Under the pieces are notes generated by a model. That model did no database searches, was not told the origin of the DNA, and saw only the letters and a list, made by a program, of their open reading frames with translations. Both the position numbers and the translations under genes were made by a program. Positions 62,145 to 64,000 of a stretch of DNA of 64,000 bases are shown here, piece after piece. Each line of letters begins with the position of its first letter. Positions within the stretch are counted from its first letter, which is position 1. Source of the DNA: Chiridota heheva (Eukaryota; Echinodermata; Holothuroidea; Apodida; Chiridotidae); assembly GCA_020152595.1 (NCBI GenBank), contig JAIGNY010000453.1, positions 1 to 64,000 of the forward strand. Reading direction: 5' to 3'.

Positions 62145-62860
62145 TCACACTAAGTCCCACATGGCATCCCATGTCCCACATGGCATCCCACCCCATGTCC
62201 CACATGACATCTCACCCCATGTCCTACATGACATCCCATGCCTTGTCCCACATGGCATTCCACCATATCTCCCACATGGCATTCCACCATACAGTGTCTC
62301 ACATGGCATATGTCCCACATGGCATTCCATCATGTCCCACAGAGCATCCCATCCTATGATCCACATGGCATTCCACCCTATGTCCCACATGGACAACATC
62401 CCATGTCCCAAATGACATTCCACCTCGTGTCCCACATGGCAGCTCTCCCTGTGTCCCGCATCAGTGGCTTCCCACCTGATGTCCCACATGGCATCCCACC
62501 ATATCTTCCGCATGGTATCCCTCCCAATGTCCCAATGACATCCTACTTTATGTCCCACATGACATCACATCCCATGGCCTTTACCCTATGTCCCACATAG
62601 CCTCCTACCACATGTCACACATGACATCCTTCCTTATGTCACACATGGCATCCCAACCTGTCACACACGGTGCTTCTCGTGGCATCCAAACATGTTCCAC
62701 ATGGCATTCTACCCTGTTCCACATGGCATCCCACCCCATGTCCCACATGGCATCCCACCCCATGTCCCACATGGCATCCCAACCCATGTCCCACATGGCA
62801 TCCCACCCCATGTCCCACATGACATCCAACCCCATGTCCCACATGACATCCCATAGGCTC
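62145..62860 (+). repeat. 24-bp satellite
   Basis: About 30 units of CATGGCATCCCACCCCATGT CCCA, most uniform at 62710-62850. Met/Ser/His-rich ORFs on both strands are artefacts of the 24-bp period. Confidence 0.95.
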
Positions 62861-63475
62861 CATAAGAAGTCTCATCCTAGCTATCACAGTCCCTGATTGA
62901 GCATACTATGTATGAAAGTGTCAGTTCATATAATAACTTATATGCAAATGACTTGTTGAAATGGGGTGGACGCCATGTCCCACATGACATCACATGTCCC
63001 ACATGACATTCCATCCATGGCATTCCACCCTATGTCCTGCATGGCATTCCACCACATATCCTACATGGCATACCACCCTGTTCCACATGGCATCCTACCC
63101 CATGTCCCACATGGCATCCCACTGTATGTCTCACATGACGTCCCATGGGCCCCATAAGAAGTCTCATCCTAGCTACCACAGTCCCTGATTGAGCATACTA
63201 TGTATGCAAGTGTCAGTTCATATAATAACTTATATGCAAATGGGTTGTTGAATAAGAATAAAAAGTGGAGTCAAATAATTATGCCTGATATAGCCCTTGG
63301 TGTATACAACATGGTAAATATTATGTCATATGTCCCTCATGGCCCCCATCCATGTCCCACATGGCATACCTGCCTATGTCCATATGCAATCATATCCTGT
63401 CACACTCCCTGACTAAGTATACTAAATAAAAAAAAGTCTGGTCAGGTCATATACTGTAGCAACTTAATGCAAATG
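62861..63475 (+). repeat. Higher-order repeat: 90-bp tail plus 24-bp array
   Basis: The segment AAGAAGTCTCATCCTAGCTA ... TATAATAACTTATATGCAAA occurs at 62861-62951 and 63151-63241, with a worn third at 63395-63475. A short 24-bp array (62970-63145) lies between the first two. Confidence 0.85.
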
Positions 63476-63830
63476 ACCACAATGATAAAGGGGGAGTTTA
63501 ATAATCATGCCAGATACAACTGTTGGTGCTCAAATATTTTGGAGAATTTTAGGGATTTTAAATCTCAAGTGCTACGAGAGACTTGAGGATCTCTGCAGAA
63601 TATTGGAATATTACATCATTTTACAGTTTTCTTCTTCTAAAATATCAAATGTTTTGTAAACTTTTTAAGGAAACTAGTCTTCAATCCTGTCTTAAGTATC
63701 TCTGAAAAACTTTAACATTTTATAAGGAAATTCTAACCTTCCATAAGGATGTCTGAAAAACTTTAACTTTTTCTGAGGAACTTTGAAGAAACTTTAACAT
63801 TTTCTGAGGAAATCTCAGGACGAATCTGTG

Positions 63831-63856
63831 GCCGGCCGGCCAAACGGCCGGCCGGC
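63831..63856. other. GC palindrome
   Basis: GCCGGCCGGCC, AAAC, GGCCGGCCGGC: 11-bp perfect arms and a four-base loop in AT-rich surroundings. Confidence 0.9.
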
Positions 63857-63904
63857 TGGAGGTAATCGCCACTACATAGGTTCGCGTTATGCTTTGCATG
63901 CGAA

Positions 63905-63985
63905 CCAAAAATTGACTAAGTTGGGGGCACCATGTAGGTCACTGCAACATTGATGAGGGGGGCACGTGCATGTTAGAGCTGAACA
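63905..63985 (-). mobile_element. MITE-like repeat fragment
   Basis: ATTGACTAAGTTGGGGGCAC, CATGTAGGTCACTGCAACAT and TGATGAGGGGGGCACG match 61878-61935. Confidence 0.5.
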
Positions 63986-64000
63986 AATCTATGGTTCCAC

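Noticed and set aside
62116..62896. Met/His/Ser-rich ORFs on both strands
   Set aside because: Produced by the 24-bp satellite.
62060..64000. K-helix and earlier exons of gene B
   Set aside because: Neither strand gives ETLR or I-helix text; the region is satellite and MITE-like DNA.

Overview
The window looks like nuclear DNA of an animal, most likely a marine invertebrate. It is AT-rich and intron-rich, crowded with minisatellites, and carries DIRS, hAT, non-LTR and tRNA-derived SINE elements. I cannot fix the species or phylum from sequence alone. There are no rRNA genes, tRNA genes, operons or bacterial features.

The main gene is a cytochrome P450 of the CYP46 (cholesterol 24-hydroxylase) type on the + strand. 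Eight consecutive 3' exons lie between 3521 and 21019. They carry the I-helix AGQETTSN, the K-helix ETLR, the PxRF motif and the heme loop [10 protein letters not shown]. The first ~190 residues must lie left of the window. A second copy of the last three exons lies on the - strand (61769 down to 52032). Introns and 3' flank are shared too, so roughly 12.9-24.1 kb and 48.3-62.0 kb form a large inverted duplication around a ~24 kb spacer. Since duplicating, the arms have gained different insertions and different repeat copy numbers.

Layout. 0-3.5 kb: intronic or flanking DNA with dispersed repeats. 3.5-21 kb: P450 gene A, its introns holding a 76-bp minisatellite that starts at a splice donor, a 45-bp minisatellite, SINEs, a dead DIRS fragment (15.0-17.8 kb) and a LINE fragment. 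21-24.1 kb: 3' flank with a 48-bp minisatellite. 24.2-29.77 kb: a DIRS-like element with ~146-bp inverted terminal repeats and an internal complementary region. 30-34.6 kb: no gene seen. 34.66-35.73 kb: a short hAT element with TIRs and an 8-bp target duplication. 36-39.6 kb: repeats, no gene seen. 39.6-44 kb: an unrecognised multi-exon gene with repeated coding units and several frame breaks, probably a pseudogene. 44.4-47.4 kb: satellite arrays. 48.3-62 kb: the inverted arm with P450 gene B. 62-64 kb: a 24-bp composite array and MITE-like repeats.

No new multi-gene system was found. The most notable structures are the inverted P450 pair, minisatellites growing directly from P450 splice sites, and the DIRS element whose ends are nearly identical although its coding region is ruined.
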